The translations under genes were made by a program, and so were the position numbers. DNA of 64,000 nt from Ctenosaura bakeri (Eukaryota; Chordata; Lepidosauria; Squamata; Iguanidae): positions 62,001-126,000 of the forward strand of contig CAOLHI010000965.1 in the NCBI GenBank assembly GCA_948474755.1, given 5' to 3'. This document shows, piece after piece, positions 34,691 to 47,420 of this stretch. Below the pieces are notes generated by a model. The model saw nothing but the letters and a program-made list of their open reading frames with translations, was not told the DNA's origin and searched no databases. Each line of letters begins with the position of its first letter. The stretch's first letter is position 1.

Positions 34691-37560
34691 ATAATGTCCC
34701 CTCCTAGGACTACAAATGCCTTTGGATTCTGCAATATGAGATTAGCAGTATATGATTCCATTTCTGCCCACAGGGTTCTGATTTGGGATTTCTTCTTCAT
34801 TGGAGACATGTAGATATTTATTATCAACAGAGTGCAATGGCTGAATTGCATTGGCACTACCATGGTGTTGTCCCCTTGCAAAACCCTGTCCCGGGGTCTA
34901 CAACTTTGATATAAAATTAACCTAACACACCAGAGAGGTCACCCGAATGTGCACATAGGCAATAACAGTCATACGATTGAAAGAACCAGATCAGCTCAGT
35001 AAAATACCCAGTCACATAGCAACAGGAGACCTCATGTTGTGATAACCCATGGTGGACAAAAGGCCTTTAACCCTTAAGGACCTCACTTGAAAGGAGTAAA
35101 AGTGTTCCCAGAAAACTGGGCACTTGAAGCAATAAAACTTTATCAGATCCATCTCCAGAAACTCACACCACAGGCTCAAAGTGGAGGAACATCCGGTTAT
35201 TTAGATGACACTTTGTTATCTTCCGTGAAATGCCAGGTGTGGAGGTGTTTTTTGTATTCTGTCCCTGTTTGTTTTCCCCAGGAAAGGATTTGGCTTCAAA
35301 GTAAATTTTTCCTACAAATAGTCCCTGTTTTTGGGCTAGTTAGGCAGGAGAGGAAGGTGATGCAAGGAGTATGATGTCTCCCGGTCTTACCAACCGACCC
35401 TTCCTCCTCCCTCCTCAGCATCTCTTCGCTGAGCTGACTGCTTCCTGGACCAAAGCACTTCAGGAGGAGGTGCAGCATTTCCCAAGCTGTGAATTCCTCA
35501 ACAATCTCTCTATTTTATTTCCACTCTTTATTTCTATTAGCACTTGGATGTGTGTGTGCATGTGTGCATAAGTGCAAACTATTACTACTCAATAATTCAT
35601 TCATTGCACCTTTTTGTGTGATTTCTGACTGAGCCTGACCCCTAAACATTGGGTTAAAGATCCTTAATTGCCTTGCCCTCTTTGCATTGCTAAAGCAGTG
35701 CTCTTAGCTAATTTTACCCACAAGTGACAATTTGACAGGCGTTGGGAATCCCCCTAAGGGACCCCCAGCAAGCAGGGTAACAATGGCATGTTTTAAATGT
35801 GGGAAGAGGCCCATTAATTCATGTAGAGTGGTGGCAACCAGGACTCCCAGTCCTTCCCTTGCTCTTCCTTGCTTCTTCCCTGACTCTACTGCAACTGAAA
35901 ATGAGTGTAGGCCATTTACTAGCAGTTCTTTATCAGTCCATGATTTCTGAATCAGTAAAATGTCATGTTGAGTGAGGAAGTCAGTGAAACTGGAGTCTCC
36001 CATAGATTTAAGCCAGCCCGCCACATTATAAGAGCAACCTTGATCTTGTCACTTGATTGTCAAACGTTTTTCACTGCAGAGTAAGGGCTGGGTGGGTGAT
36101 TCACCCAGTAGCAGTTGATTCATATGTGCTGATGGCTGGGATAGCTTTAGCTGTGTCTTCCTCTGTGGTTGGTGTTGTAGCACATCACATTCTCATTCTT
36201 TATGCTCTGTCTGTTCTGGTAGGGAGGTGGGAAAAACCATTGCAGTATGAAAAGTAAAGTGTAGGTCACAAGCAAGCAAGGATCCCATCTCTTTAATGCA
36301 AGACACATTCTTTGGTTTATCCAGTGAGATAGGAGATGAGATAGGCAGTGGTGAGGGCTGTCTTTTCTGTAGGCTGGGTTCACACTGGGCCATTTGAGTT
36401 CCCTGGCATTTAATTGTAGATAAAGATATATCTTCAGCGCAAGGCATTTCGGGTGCGTGATTTGCTACATGGGATTTAATGGCTTCTTTGAATAGAAGTA
36501 GAGATTCATCACTTCCACTTTCACTGTCAGATTGGTGTACTGACAGCTTTCTGCGAGTCTGTGGAGAAGGGGATGGTTTCTGTGAAGCTGTTGGAATTTT
36601 GCTGAGCATTGGGTATGTGTGTCCAGATATCTGTAAGTTTTTCTCTCAGTCTAAGTATTTCTTGATTTATAGCCTGAGGTTCTTCCTTTTGAAGTACACT
36701 TAGGCTCTCCATCTTTGACATGGGTGGCAGGTTTACTGCATAAATTCTCAGAGCTTTTATCTGCAGGGTTATGTGCTTTTCCTGTCAAAAGGACCCAAAA
36801 TATTTTATCTTGGAAGACTCTGATAGTTTTGATATGGTGTGCTTGCCAAAGAAATTTACTTACTTATATCAATCTGTTAGGAACAAATGCCTGATTAAAG
36901 GTCAAAAATATGCGTTTGATTGCTCTTGGGCTGGATAGATAGTGAAAGTCTTTTAAGTCAATTGTTTTAAGTCAATTGTTCTGCTGTGGAAGTTTCTAAA
37001 AAGTGGAAAAGAACTCTTACAATTGACTTGCGGCTGTTCCAAATATGGACATTATGATGTATGATGTATTTCTAGGAGGATTTGGTTTTTCTGTAGCACA
37101 CGGCAGTGTTTAACTACATCTGAGTGCCTAGCTGATATAGGGAAAGTTTCAGTATGACCAAATCCTGCAGCCTTTTTAACCCCCTGTCTGTTATAAGGAA
37201 TAAGTTTCTCCACCTTATTTGCAATATCATTTAGTCTCTGCAATATAAGGATCAAAGTTTCTGCAGATAGTAAGTAGACCTCGTGGAGGGACAGAGTAAC
37301 ATTATTGCATGGTAGGTATATTGCCAGCAAACTTTGGGAGATTGTCTCCATTATTTCTGTTATCTCATTGTTCCGGAGAATAGCTTATATTTAAACTTTG
37401 AAGAATTGAGGCGGCTATTTTACTTAATTCAGACTTCTGTGGCAACTCAGGGAGTGAAAAGGGAGCTGTAGATGCAGGTTTGTTACTCATAGAATGTGCT
37501 ATCTCTGCTGATGGAAATAGTTAGTCAATCCTCATTTGTTTTTGTGCTTTAAAGGACTCC
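34691..37560 (-). mobile_element. Antisense Vingi-like LINE fragment, split by a solo LTR
   Basis: On the minus strand the endonuclease reads VAGWLKSMGDSSFTDFLTQH and ILLIQKSW (about 36024-35940), then LFPHLKHAI up to the LTR. It resumes beyond it as VVPMQFSHCTLLIINIYMSP and NPKAFVVLGGD. This parallels the endonuclease of the full-length copy at 18741 (SGWKRNLADPSFLDYISRHD, LLVINVYISP). Upstream on the minus strand (about 37351-36190), Ser-rich and helical frames correspond in position to ORF1. The RT half is missing and the sequence ends against the CR1 at 34690. Confidence 0.75.
34866..35782 (+). mobile_element. Solo LTR in antisense LINE, 4-bp target duplication
   Basis: The element is 917 bp, reads TGTTGTCCCC...GCAGGGTAACA and is flanked by ATGG (34862-34865 and 35783-35786). 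It carries the shared U5 block (ACCCCTAAACATTGGGTTAAAGATCC-type sequence, about 35638-35663). Its last ~30 bp match the 28315-29210 LTR almost exactly. It splits the minus-strand endonuclease frame of the Vingi-like LINE, which reads through once the LTR is removed. No internal sequence remains. Confidence 0.88.
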
Positions 37561-37709
37561 TGGGTTCCAGTATTATTGCTGGGACTGGTCTGAATTCTTT
37601 TCTTGCCTTTGGGTAGCATTTTAGGATGTATTTTAAGATGTATAGAAGGGATAAGGCCAGATTATAATGGGAGATTATTTCAGTGGTTGTTATCCCATCA
37701 CCACCTTGC

Positions 37710-38480
37710 TCCACCCCCCGAGAATATGTGTTATTTACTTAAAGAGTTGTTACTGGAATTTAACTTAGCAGAAGAAACAATCAAGGAATATATGTTAAAA
37801 TGGGCAAAAGATTTGGATTATAACATTCCTTTGGAAGATTGGGAAAAATGTCAAAATGCAATAGTGTGCATGTGAGAACTTTTGACTTAAAAGAAAACTT
37901 CATAAAAATCATGTATAAATGGTACCTTCCCCAGGCAGAATTGCTACAATACATAAAGGTACAAATAATCATTGTTGAAAATGTGGAAAAGAAACTGGAA
38001 CCTTCTTTCATATGTGGTGGAGAAGCAATACATCCCCAAAAAATTAGTATAAGATCAGAGCTAAGATGCAACAAATTTTAAAGGTGAAAATTGGTCTGAA
38101 ACCAGAAATTTTCTTGTTAGGTCTTTTTAAACTTGGTAAAGGGGATAATAATGAGATAGGAAGACTTGCTTGGCATATGGTAACAGGTGCTAAAATAGTT
38201 TTTGCAAGATATTGGAGATTATAAATTCATAGACATAGCAGAAATAGATAAACTTATATCTTAGATGGCAAAGTAGATAGCAAATTTTGTAAAGACTGGG
38301 AATGATTCAATGAGTTTTTACAATCTAAAACTCATAAATAAAGTGTTATTGGATTTGACAATTAACTACTTATTTACAAGAGTTTTGGTTATTGGTATTT
38401 GGATTAATTTCTGGCTTTGTTGAAACAAGGGACAGGATAGTAATTTGATAATTATGTTGTTTAATTGTACAGTATGTAGC
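37710..38480 (+). mobile_element. L1 LINE 3' fragment, 5'-truncated
   Basis: The C-terminal end of L1 ORF2 is readable: ETIKEYMLKWAKDLDYNIPL, then ENFIKIMYKWYLPQAELLQY, which parallels NYYKIFYRWHYTPAHL of the L1 at 22680. The Cys-rich motif is largely destroyed. Downstream is AT-rich 3' UTR-like sequence with an AATAAA near 38335. It is dead and short; both limits are approximate. Confidence 0.7.
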
Positions 38481-38500
38481 TTATTTTCTGCTTATATTTA

Positions 38501-38839
38501 TGTTGGAAAATTCTGACATTCTCTCTCTCTCTCTCTCTCTTTTTCTAGGGCATATGGCACTTAGCTAGTTTCGTTTCCTTTTCCTTCACATGTCAAAACC
38601 TTTTGCCTTCTCAACTAAAGCCTCAGTGTTGTTCTTTGTGTCATTTAAATGTATGGCTATGGTATCCGGGTGACCAGACTGTGTGGCCCAGGATAGACCC
38701 TGGGATCATTGGCCCTACATAAAAGACCACGCTTCTCTCTCTTTGCTCTCTTTTCCATTTTTGCTTCTACAACATTCTCTCTGACCATGCTTTGCCTCTC
38801 CACCAAGAAAATGGTGAGTTAAGAATGAAGCTAGTATCT
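38501..38839 (+). mobile_element. Putative LTR, left part (continues at 45972-46175)
   Basis: The sequence flanking the L1 at 38840 looks like one LTR. It starts TGTTGG at 38501, has a TATA-like ACATAAAAG at about 38719 and, beyond the L1, AATAAA near 46040 and an end CCTAACA at 46175 (TGTTGG/CCTAACA are near-inverted). Joined length is about 530 bp. I see no matching target duplication and no internal sequence, so the limits are uncertain. Confidence 0.35.
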
Positions 38840-40790
38840 CTTCTGATTGCATGGTGGGCACGAAAGGCAACACAGAGTAATCACTTTGCCCTGCGTTGTC
38901 ACCCCATGTGGACCAGCGGGTAATTTGTCCATCCAGGTCCAGCCAAAAGCCCTCCTAGTAAAGGGGGTTCAGAGGGGATTTGGAGGGGGTCCGGATTCCG
39001 ACTCCCAGCTCTTCCAGTATTTGAAAGAGCGAAAGGGGGTCGAAGGGAATGAAGAGCTATCCATGGCCACATCGTTGTTGCTGCTAGATCGGCACAAGCG
39101 CTGCTGCCAACTTTTAAAATGAAATTACGATAAACTGGCTTGAAAAATAACCAAGTTAGAACCAATAGCAATAGAAACTTCAACTTTTTGGATTCTGAAA
39201 CAAGTGGTAAGATCTGACAAAATACTGTAAGTTACCCGGTTTAATAAAAGAAAAGTAATTAATTTGTCTTGCATCACGTGGCGTGAGGTCCGGGGATGCA
39301 TCATTGCTGCTTCTTAGAAAGTCTATGAACATGGACTGTTTTCTTTTTCAGGCCGTTCAAAGGGGAAATGCCCATGAATAAGTGGACTATATATAAAAGA
39401 TAAACTTTTTGATTTTTTGATTTTTTGTAATTAAGAGATATAAGTAAAACTCCTGAAGATGCTTGACAGAGACAGTGGTTCCAGAGCGACGGAGTCTAGC
39501 TACTGTGAAAACCAACAGGAGAGAGACGTCATACGAGACTTTGTACAAGAAACAAAAGCCGACTTTGTGAAGCCTTACTGGATTTTGGACCTTCTTCCTT
39601 TCGAGACCTGATTTGCTGTAGAAGAAGAGGGTACATAGGTTTTCCTACTTTTTTTTCCCTTTTCCTTTTTTGTCTTTTGTGAACTGTGGACATTGTCAAC
39701 TACTGACTGAGCTGGAATCTTGGACTGGGGACCTTGAATTTTCTTTTTTTTCCTAAACAGATTTTTCTTATGGCAGTTTCAAATTTTGCACGAGGAATTG
39801 AAGGACTTTAACTGAAATTTTGGATTGCTTAAATTTCAAGACAAGGAACATAAAATAAGATACAATTTAGACTCTTTTCTTTTTTTCTTTCTTTCCTTGA
39901 AAAAAAGTCTGCTGACATTTCAAGTCAACGAGAAGCAAAACAAGGTCCCTTTCCTCTCTCTTGTTGAAACAGCGATGACTGGAGCTATCTCTAACATGTA
40001 ATTATTAGCTCAAGGACTTAGACACTGATCCTTGATTCAACAGATCAGCGAGAGAGGTCTCTTGGATTTTTGGACTTAATTGGCCATTCTATGAAATAAT
40101 ATAATTTCATTTTATAGAGTGTTCATCAACTATAAATATTAATAGGCGGAATATTAAGTTAAAGCAATGACTATTGTATCTATGCATAAAATAGCAACAG
40201 TACATAATTTTTAGTATTTAATTACTTCAGTATATTTACAAATCTGAATGAATTGAACTTTGAATGAACTGAACTTTTTCAGAGAAAAGTGAGATAATTT
40301 TGGAAAAGAGTGTGAAATATTAGACTGCGAAATATAGGAGAGGGAAAAGAGCTGATTGAAACAGAGATACGATAGGACCTTCACTTATATTGCAAGTGAA
40401 TGTTTATATAGACTACAGTAGAACCAGCGGGTTATGTGTATCCTTGAATAAGATAACAGACAGAAACAACCTTGAAAGATAATACAGTAAAGTGTTTAAG
40501 GAGCGGGAGGGACAGAGAAGAGAACTGAGATAAAACACTGCCATCTTCTGGACAAATAATCTATTTATAGATCTTTCTCTTCTCTCCAAAAAAAAAAGGG
40601 GGAGGAAGGGAGGAAGAAAAAAAAGAAAAGATTTTTTTTCATTTGAAGGATTTATAACTATTCTATATTATATTACACCTATATTATTGTAAAAGTTGAA
40701 ACTTTAAATTAGAATAATTGTAAAAGGGTTAAATGCAAGATACCCTACAATAGGAGACAGCTGAAATTAAATTGAAAGAAACAGAGAAGA

Positions 40791-41856
40791 ATGGATCCTC
40801 TCACTAGAAAGGAACAGCAGCAGCTAACGCAGCAGCCGCTTCTAGCTCATCAGCTACACCTTCAACTCAAGCAACCAGAAGACCATCAGTAGACACAATT
40901 CATAAATCTCATGATCTGATGTTACAGATAATGGAGGAACTCAAAAACTTCAGAGATGAAATTAGACAGAATTAAAAGAGACCAGATTTGAATGCAGACA
41001 GATATGAAACAAGAACTAGATAAGTTGGGGGGGGGAATGGACACCATAACAAAAGATGCAACTAAATTAAAAAATGAAACTAAAATAATAAAAGAACAAG
41101 TTCACCAAATAGAAAAATCAATTACCGTGGTTCAAGGGAAACAACAAGAAGAAATACAGCTATCTGTGCAAGAACTTTGCTACTGTGACCGCTGCTTGAA
41201 ATTGAGAGGAATTCCAGAGAACTCATCAGAAAATCTTTATGAGAAATTGATACCTATACTGGCAGAGTAAATTGAGATATCAGAAGAAAGACTTGAAGCT
41301 ACAATCGATAGGATCTTTAGAGTTTCATCCAAAACAGCAAGAGAATGTAATTTACCTCGGGATACAATCATTTCTTTTACAAGAACTATGATTAAAGAAA
41401 AAAAAAATACTCCAAACCAATTATGAGAAAAAATTACTAATTGACGAAAAGGAAGTAAAGATATTCAAAGATATACAATATCAGATACTCAAAAAATGGC
41501 AGGAATACAAACCTCTGGCTAACTTTCTGGCAAGAAATCAAATTAGCTATAAATGGGAAAAATTCAAAGGTTTATCATTTTCATACAAACAACAAAGATA
41601 TAAAATTAATTCAGTCCATAAAGCAAACGAAATTTTGGAGAGAATGAAGACAGACTTCCAAAAAATGACTGAATATGAAAAGGAGATCCAGAAAAATAAG
41701 AAAGCTTCTGAACAAAAAGATACAGTTAATCAAGATCAGGATCAAAATCAAAGAAAAATGGAGATCAGAATAGAAGAATAATTGACTGGAGGAAGTGGAT
41801 CAGATAATCAGGGATCTGCAGAAGAGGAAGGCGGATTGGACGAAGAAGAAATCTGA
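40791..41856 (+). pseudogene. L1 ORF1 protein, degraded
   Basis: It begins MDPLTRKEQQQ at 40791. A coiled-coil frame spans 40992-41270 (DKLGGGMDTITKDATKLKNE, then QIEKSITVVQGKQQEE), followed by RCLKLRGIPENSSENLYEKL, the start of the RRM-like region. Further on, CNLPRDTIISF and a C-terminal domain are readable in shifted frames, and an acidic tail ends LDEEEI at TGA 41854-41856. Several stops and indels, one in an A run near 41400, break it. Confidence 0.8.
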
Positions 41857-41895
41857 AAATTGCATATTCTAAATTGAAATAAAACTTGAATAAAG

Positions 41896-44800
41896 ATGGT
41901 AATCAAAATACAATCCTGGAATATTAAAGGCCTGAATTCTGAATTCTGAATTATCTAGAGAAACAAAAATTGGATATTATTTGTCTTCAAGAAGTTAAGG
42001 CAAATATTTTGCCTCAACTTCTGAGAAAAAGAAAAGAGAAGTTTTGATATATGTAAATAAAAAATACATGGTACCAGAGATCTTCAAGGACAATAATGAT
42101 CATGGTGTTGAAGTAAACACCACACAAAGCAAACTATTAATCGTAGGCATGTATGCACCAAATGGAGCCAAAGGTGACTTCTTCCTTAAACTACATGATG
42201 AGATTTTAAAATATATACATGAAACTAATCAGCACAATATTGTCATGGTAGGGGATATGAATGGAGTAATTAACCCATGCATTGATAGATCTACACAAAG
42301 GAAAATGTTGGGAAACAATGGTAAACTGCCCAAGAGTTTCTTTAAGATGATTGATGTTCTTAACCTATTTCACACATGGAGACATAAAAATGGCCAATCT
42401 CAAGGATATACCTTTTACTCTGATCGACATAAAACAATGTCAAGAATCAATTTAATTTTAACTTCAAAAGACTTGCTTACTAAAATAAACAAGATGGATA
42501 TTATACCAAAATTATGCTCTGATCACAATCCCATAGAAATAGAACTGAAAATTACAGATAAAGAAAGATCCTGGAGATTGAACGATGAGATATTTCAGGA
42601 AGAGAAATATATACAAAAAGCAAAAAAGGTAATCACCAACTACTTTAGAGAAAATACAACATCTGACATTCCAATGAAATCAATTTGGGACACTAGTAAA
42701 TCAGTTGTGCGAGGCTACTTTATTAAATGGTCTTCCGAAATAAGGAAAAAAAGAGAGAGAAGAAGAGCAAAAGATCATAGACCGAATGAAAGAACTATAT
42801 AGACAACTGAAGAAAGATCCCCTAAATAACACTATTATAAAAGACCTGAAAAATTTACAAGTACAATTAAATGAATTAAATTTAAATGAAATTGAATATC
42901 AAATCAGACAAACTAAGTATAGATTCTTTGAACAAGCAAACAAACCATCCAAATTGTTAGCAAGCAAATTACAGAAGAGAAGAAAGAACAATACAATTAC
43001 GGAGAATAAAAAACGCAAAAATAGGCTGACAAAACAGGAAGAGATCAAGCAAGCATTCTTTGACTACTACGAGAAGCTATTAGATACAGTCTCAACTCCC
43101 CATGATGCATGAAAGATTAATTCTTATCTGGAAAAATGTAATATATTTAAATTTTCTGAAGAATAAAGAACTATTTTGAATAGATCAATATCTATGGTAG
43201 AAATATCTGAAGCAATCAAGAAAATGAAGATAGATAAAGCTCTGGGTCCAGATGGATTTACGGCTCACTACTATAAAACATTTGAGCATGAACTCTCCCT
43301 ACCTCTTCAAAAGACAATAAATGACATCTTAAATACAGGTATACCAGATACTTGGAATAAAGCTAACGTAACATTGATTCTGAAAGAAAGCAAAGATATA
43401 ACAGATGTGAAGAAATATCGTCCAATTTCATTATTGAATATAGATTACAAAATATTCACTGTTATATTGGCAAATAGGCTAAAAGCAGTCTTACAAGAAG
43501 TAATTCACGAAGACCAAAGCAGCTTTTTACCAAAAAGGGCATTAAAAGCAAATATAAGAATCATTTTAAATATTATAGAATACTACGAAAAACATAACGA
43601 AAGGAAGCTTGCTATGATATTTATTGATGCAGAGAAGGCCTTCGATATGCTAAATTGGCCTTTTCTAAAAACAGTGTTGAAGAAAATAGAAGCAGGACCA
43701 AAATTCACATCCTGGATTGACACGATTTATAATCAACAAGAGACGCAATTATTGATAGATGGTGAAAAAAGACCAATAGCCGTAAAAAAAGGAACAAGAC
43801 AAGGCTGTCCCATATCTCCTCTACTATTTATAACTACGATGGAAATCTTAAATAACATTATATGTCAAGATCAAGCAATCAAGGGAATACAGATGAAAAA
43901 ACACCAATTTAAATTAAAAGCATTCGCAGACGACCTTGTCTTGTTCCTAGATGATCCATTAAGTAGCCTGAAACATCTTATACAAATTGTGAACGAATAC
44001 GGTGAACTCTCTGGCTTTAAAGTTAACAAAGACAAAACTGCAATACTAACAAAAAATATAAATGAACAAGAAGAAAAGGCTCTAATTGAAATAACAGGCT
44101 TCAATATAATTAAGAAAACTATCTAGGTATCTGGATTTCCAGATGAAATAGTGAACTACTTCATAACAACTACGAAAAAAAATGGAAGGAGATTAAGAAG
44201 GACTTAGAGACTTGGACTAAACTACGACTTTCTTTTATGGGCAGACTGGCAGTGATAAAAATGAATGTGTTACTGAAGATGGTCTTCTTTTTTCAAAATT
44301 TGCCTATTATCACCAACAATAAACTGTTTTTGCAATGAGAAAAAGACTTATACAAATTTATTTGGGAAGGTCATAAACCACGAACTAGATGGATGACTCT
44401 TACACATTTAAGCATCAAAGCTGGAGCTGGTGTACCAGATATATATATATATATATTACAAGGCGGCTGCGACGACATGGATTAAAGACTGGAAACCTCT
44501 ACAAAATGAACAAACATTAACATTGGAAGGTGCAGATCTGGGAATGGGCTGGCACACTTCTATAAGCTACGATAAAACTAAAGTAGATAGAGACTTTCCC
44601 CATCATTATATCAGAAAATCACTGCTAAAAATTCGGAATAACCATAAAAGGAAGAATATTAGACAAATACCCATGTGGACGTCTCCTCAGGAAGCTTTCT
44701 TTGGAAGATGGAGAGGAACTGGGGAGTGGTTAAGATATGAAGATTTAATTGATAAATCATTACCAGGATCACTAAGTATCAAAACCAGAGAAAAGTTAGA

Positions 44801-45579
44801 AAAAGAAGGAATTGTGCTAAATTGGTTTCCATATCTACAACTGGTGGAAAGATTCAATATAGATTTAAAATTACAAGGTTTTGACATAACAGAAAAAGCT
44901 GGCTTGATAAAACTTATGTTTGAAAATCTACCTCATTTATTGGCCAAAATATATAAAGAAATTCTGAAAAAAGAGAGAGAAGATGAAACAATTAAAGTAA
45001 CTATGATTACCTGGGCTCAAAATATAGGACATTCAATACAACTAGAACATTGGGATCAAAGTTGGAAAATTACACAGAAATTCACATCAGCCCAGAATCT
45101 AAAGGAAAACTACTCTAAGATCCTCCACAGATGGTACATGACACCAAACAAACTGAAAAAAATATATAATACTGGTACAGGAATCTGCTGGAAATGTCAA
45201 AAGGAAGTTGGAACAATGTACCATTTATGGTGGACTTGTAATAAGGCTAAAAAGTACTGGGAGGAAATACACAAAAGAATAGGCACAATTCTACAGATTG
45301 AATTTAATAAAACACCTGAAATATATTTACTGAATATGCTTCACACGATTGATCAAAATATAACAAAAAAATATATATTGGAGGATCTTACTATATATGA
45401 TAACAATAGCAAGAATTGAATACCCCAAACTTTGGAAGAACGAAGAGATCCCCAATGCAGATCAGTGGCTAATTGCTTTGTTAGAAATAAAAAATGCGGA
45501 CATAGTAACTCAGAGACTTAAAGGTCATACAGATAAAGACATTGAGAAAGAATGGGACCCTCTGAAGCAGCTCTCTTAA
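41896..45579 (+). pseudogene. L1 ORF2 protein, broken
   Basis: The endonuclease starts MVIKIQSWNIKGLNS at 41896. A local GAATTCTGAATTCTGAATT duplication near 41935 disrupts it, and it continues LDIICLQEVK, VMVGDMNGVINPC, MSRINLILTS and CSDHNPIEIEL. The RT carries DKALGPDGFTAHYYK, KKYRPISLLNIDYKI, FIDAEKAFDML, TRQGCPISPLLF and catalytic AFADDLVLFLDDP (about 43920). The C-terminal part (44430-45419) has WTSPQEAFFGRW and ICWKCQKEVG...YHLWWTC. Stops or shifts lie near 42802, 43110, 44126 and at a (TA)n expansion at 44437-44455. It ends at TAA 45577-45579. Confidence 0.88.
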
Positions 45580-45971
45580 AAGTAGAAAATGTAAAAGTAC
45601 TAAAATAAACAGTTCTGTTTGGTAAGGTTGACTTAGGGAAATGGGGTAACAAACTTAGGAAGTTTATACTCCAACAAAGGAGAGAAAATTATTTATTTGA
45701 CTTTGTATAAATTCAAAAAGTGTACTTTGATTTGACAAATGATGTGAAGAAGACTGAAAAGACTAAAACAACAGATAGACTGAATTTTCAGAAACAAACA
45801 AATAACTGGATGAATGAATGTGTGTAGTACAGTTACAATGTCAAGAATATTTGGTCCTAGTAAGGATTGGAAGAAGAACCATTGGATATTTCAATGAGAT
45901 ACAAAAGTTTTATTGAATGTAATATATATATAGTTTAATAAAACGTATTTTAAAAAAAGAAGCTAGTATCT

Positions 45972-46175
45972 TATCTAATCTTTTTGTTAGCTAGTTAGGA
46001 TCTAGGCTGTCCAATGTGTGTGTAACTGTAAAATTCATTAATAAACTCCTAAGTTTGTAACCAGAAACTGCCTGCCTTGTTTTGCTTTCTAAGTCAGTCT
46101 CAGTTCAGGGAAGCTACACTGAGACTGGGTCATACTTTCTCTGCAACTCTGCTAAAACAAGTCTGATTCCTAACA
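45972..46175 (+). mobile_element. Putative LTR, right part
   Basis: Continuation of the sequence at 38501-38839 after the L1. It has AATAAA near 46040 and ends CCTAACA. See that entry for limits and doubts. Confidence 0.35.
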
Positions 46176-46698
46176 GTTTTAGCTTTCATAGAATTTCCCC
46201 CAAAGGGCTAACACCCTGGGAAACGCTAACTCCCAATAATTAGAATCCTTTTTGATGCTGATACCCTTAGGAAGGGAAGGATAATCTCTTTGCAACTTTT
46301 TCTGTGTTATCTCAGTTGAAGGGGATAATATAAAAAGAGAATATAATAAGATGTTTAGTAAGTTAATATTTTATCCTTTTTTCCTTTCTTCTCTTTCTAT
46401 TTTCCAGCAGGTACATATTGATGCTTATCAGTCCTAGTCCTAGTCTCATCATGTGGGAAGCCTATTTTAGAGATTGTTAAATGTTGAGATGTTTATTGTT
46501 TAGACGTTTTGTACTTGTATTTGTTTTGTTGTCTATATTTAGTCTTGACGATAACGATGTAGATAATAATGGGATGGACCATGAAAGTAATGTGAGCTCT
46601 CCACATTTTCTGGTTTCCCTTTTGACGGAATTCATTAATATATTCCCTCCAGGAATATCTAGAACTTACTCTCCTAACCCCACAAAAATTGAAGGTTG
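46176..46698. other. No gene recognised
   Basis: AT-rich intron sequence. The short open frame at 46481-46699 has no recognisable domain. Confidence 0.5.
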
Positions 46699-46912
46699 AT
46701 ATGATGATGATGATGAAGATGATGATGATGATGATTGTAGAGTTTAAGGCTTTCACAGCCAGAATCCATTGGTTCTTGTGGGTTTTTCGGGCTTTGACAC
46801 CGTGTTCTGGTTGTAGTTTTTCCTTGGAGAAAATACAACCAGAACACAGTCTCAAAGCCCAAAAAACCCACAAGAACCAATGATGATGATTTTGATGATG
46901 ATGATGATTTTA
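46699..46912. repeat. (ATG)n repeats flanking a near-perfect 49-nt inverted repeat
   Basis: A (GAT/ATG)n tract at 46699-46737 precedes, and another at about 46881-46912 follows, an inverted repeat. Its arms at 46767-46815 and 46834-46882 match at 46 of 49 positions with an 18-nt loop. Each arm starts with CATTGGTTCTTGTGGG or its complement. The adjoining GGCTTTCACAGCCAGAATCC resembles a dispersed vertebrate repeat unit. It may be a foldback transposon or a local inverted duplication. Confidence 0.8.
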
Positions 46913-47312
46913 TTTATATTCTGCCTTTCTACCGATAAGGGGACTGAAGGTGACTAACAGCATATTTAAAACAATACAAATAAAAAGCAATACAAAGAAT
47001 TAATAAAAATATAAATCTAAGATTTAAAAATAATTAAACAGTTAATGAAGTTAAAACATTAAAAATTAAAAATACTAAAAAGCATTAAAAAAAACTATGT
47101 ACAAATTTTGGAAACAGCACTCCACAGCAATAAAAGCCCAACCGTAGTCAGTTTATAAAAGCCTGATATGACAGACAAACAATCTTAGAGCACTAATGGA
47201 CTCATAGAGATATGGCTATATAAATAACCTTGAACCAAGTCTTTTTAGGCTTTATAGGTGAAAACGCCATCCACCTTTCCATTTATTTATTTATTTATTT
47301 ATTTATTTATTT
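46913..47312. repeat. AT-rich dispersed repeat and (ATTT)n tract
   Basis: A stretch with TTTATTTATATTCTGCCTTT followed by A-rich, AATAC-rich sequence resembles a dispersed squamate repeat tail, by recall only. An (ATTT)n run at 47282-47312 ends it. Confidence 0.4.
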
Positions 47313-47420
47313 GGCAAGGTACTAGAACATGTGGTGGTTTCACTACTCCAGAAGTTCCTGGATGAGGTGGATTATCTAGATCCATTTCAGTATGGTTTCA
47401 GATCTGGTCATGGAGCTTGG
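47313..47420 (+). mobile_element. L2-type LINE RT fragment
   Basis: A short frame reads LQKFLDEVDYLDPFQYGFRS, the RT motif region characteristic of L2-like LINEs. A longer relative lies at 52715-53230. The flanking sequence to 48150 has no recognisable coding content. Confidence 0.6.

Larger units (their letters stand above)
38840..45958 (+). mobile_element. L1 LINE, full length, 13-bp target duplication
   Basis: GAAGCTAGTATCT lies directly before (38827-38839) and after (45959-45971). The 7119-bp insert has a 5' UTR of about 1.95 kb, ORF1 (40791-41856), ORF2 (41896-45579), and a 3' UTR ending AATAAA (45937-45942) plus a short A run. It is similar in plan to the L1 at 10050-23787 but a different subfamily; protein similarity is clear while the UTRs differ. 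Both ORFs have breaks, so it is not active. Confidence 0.9.
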
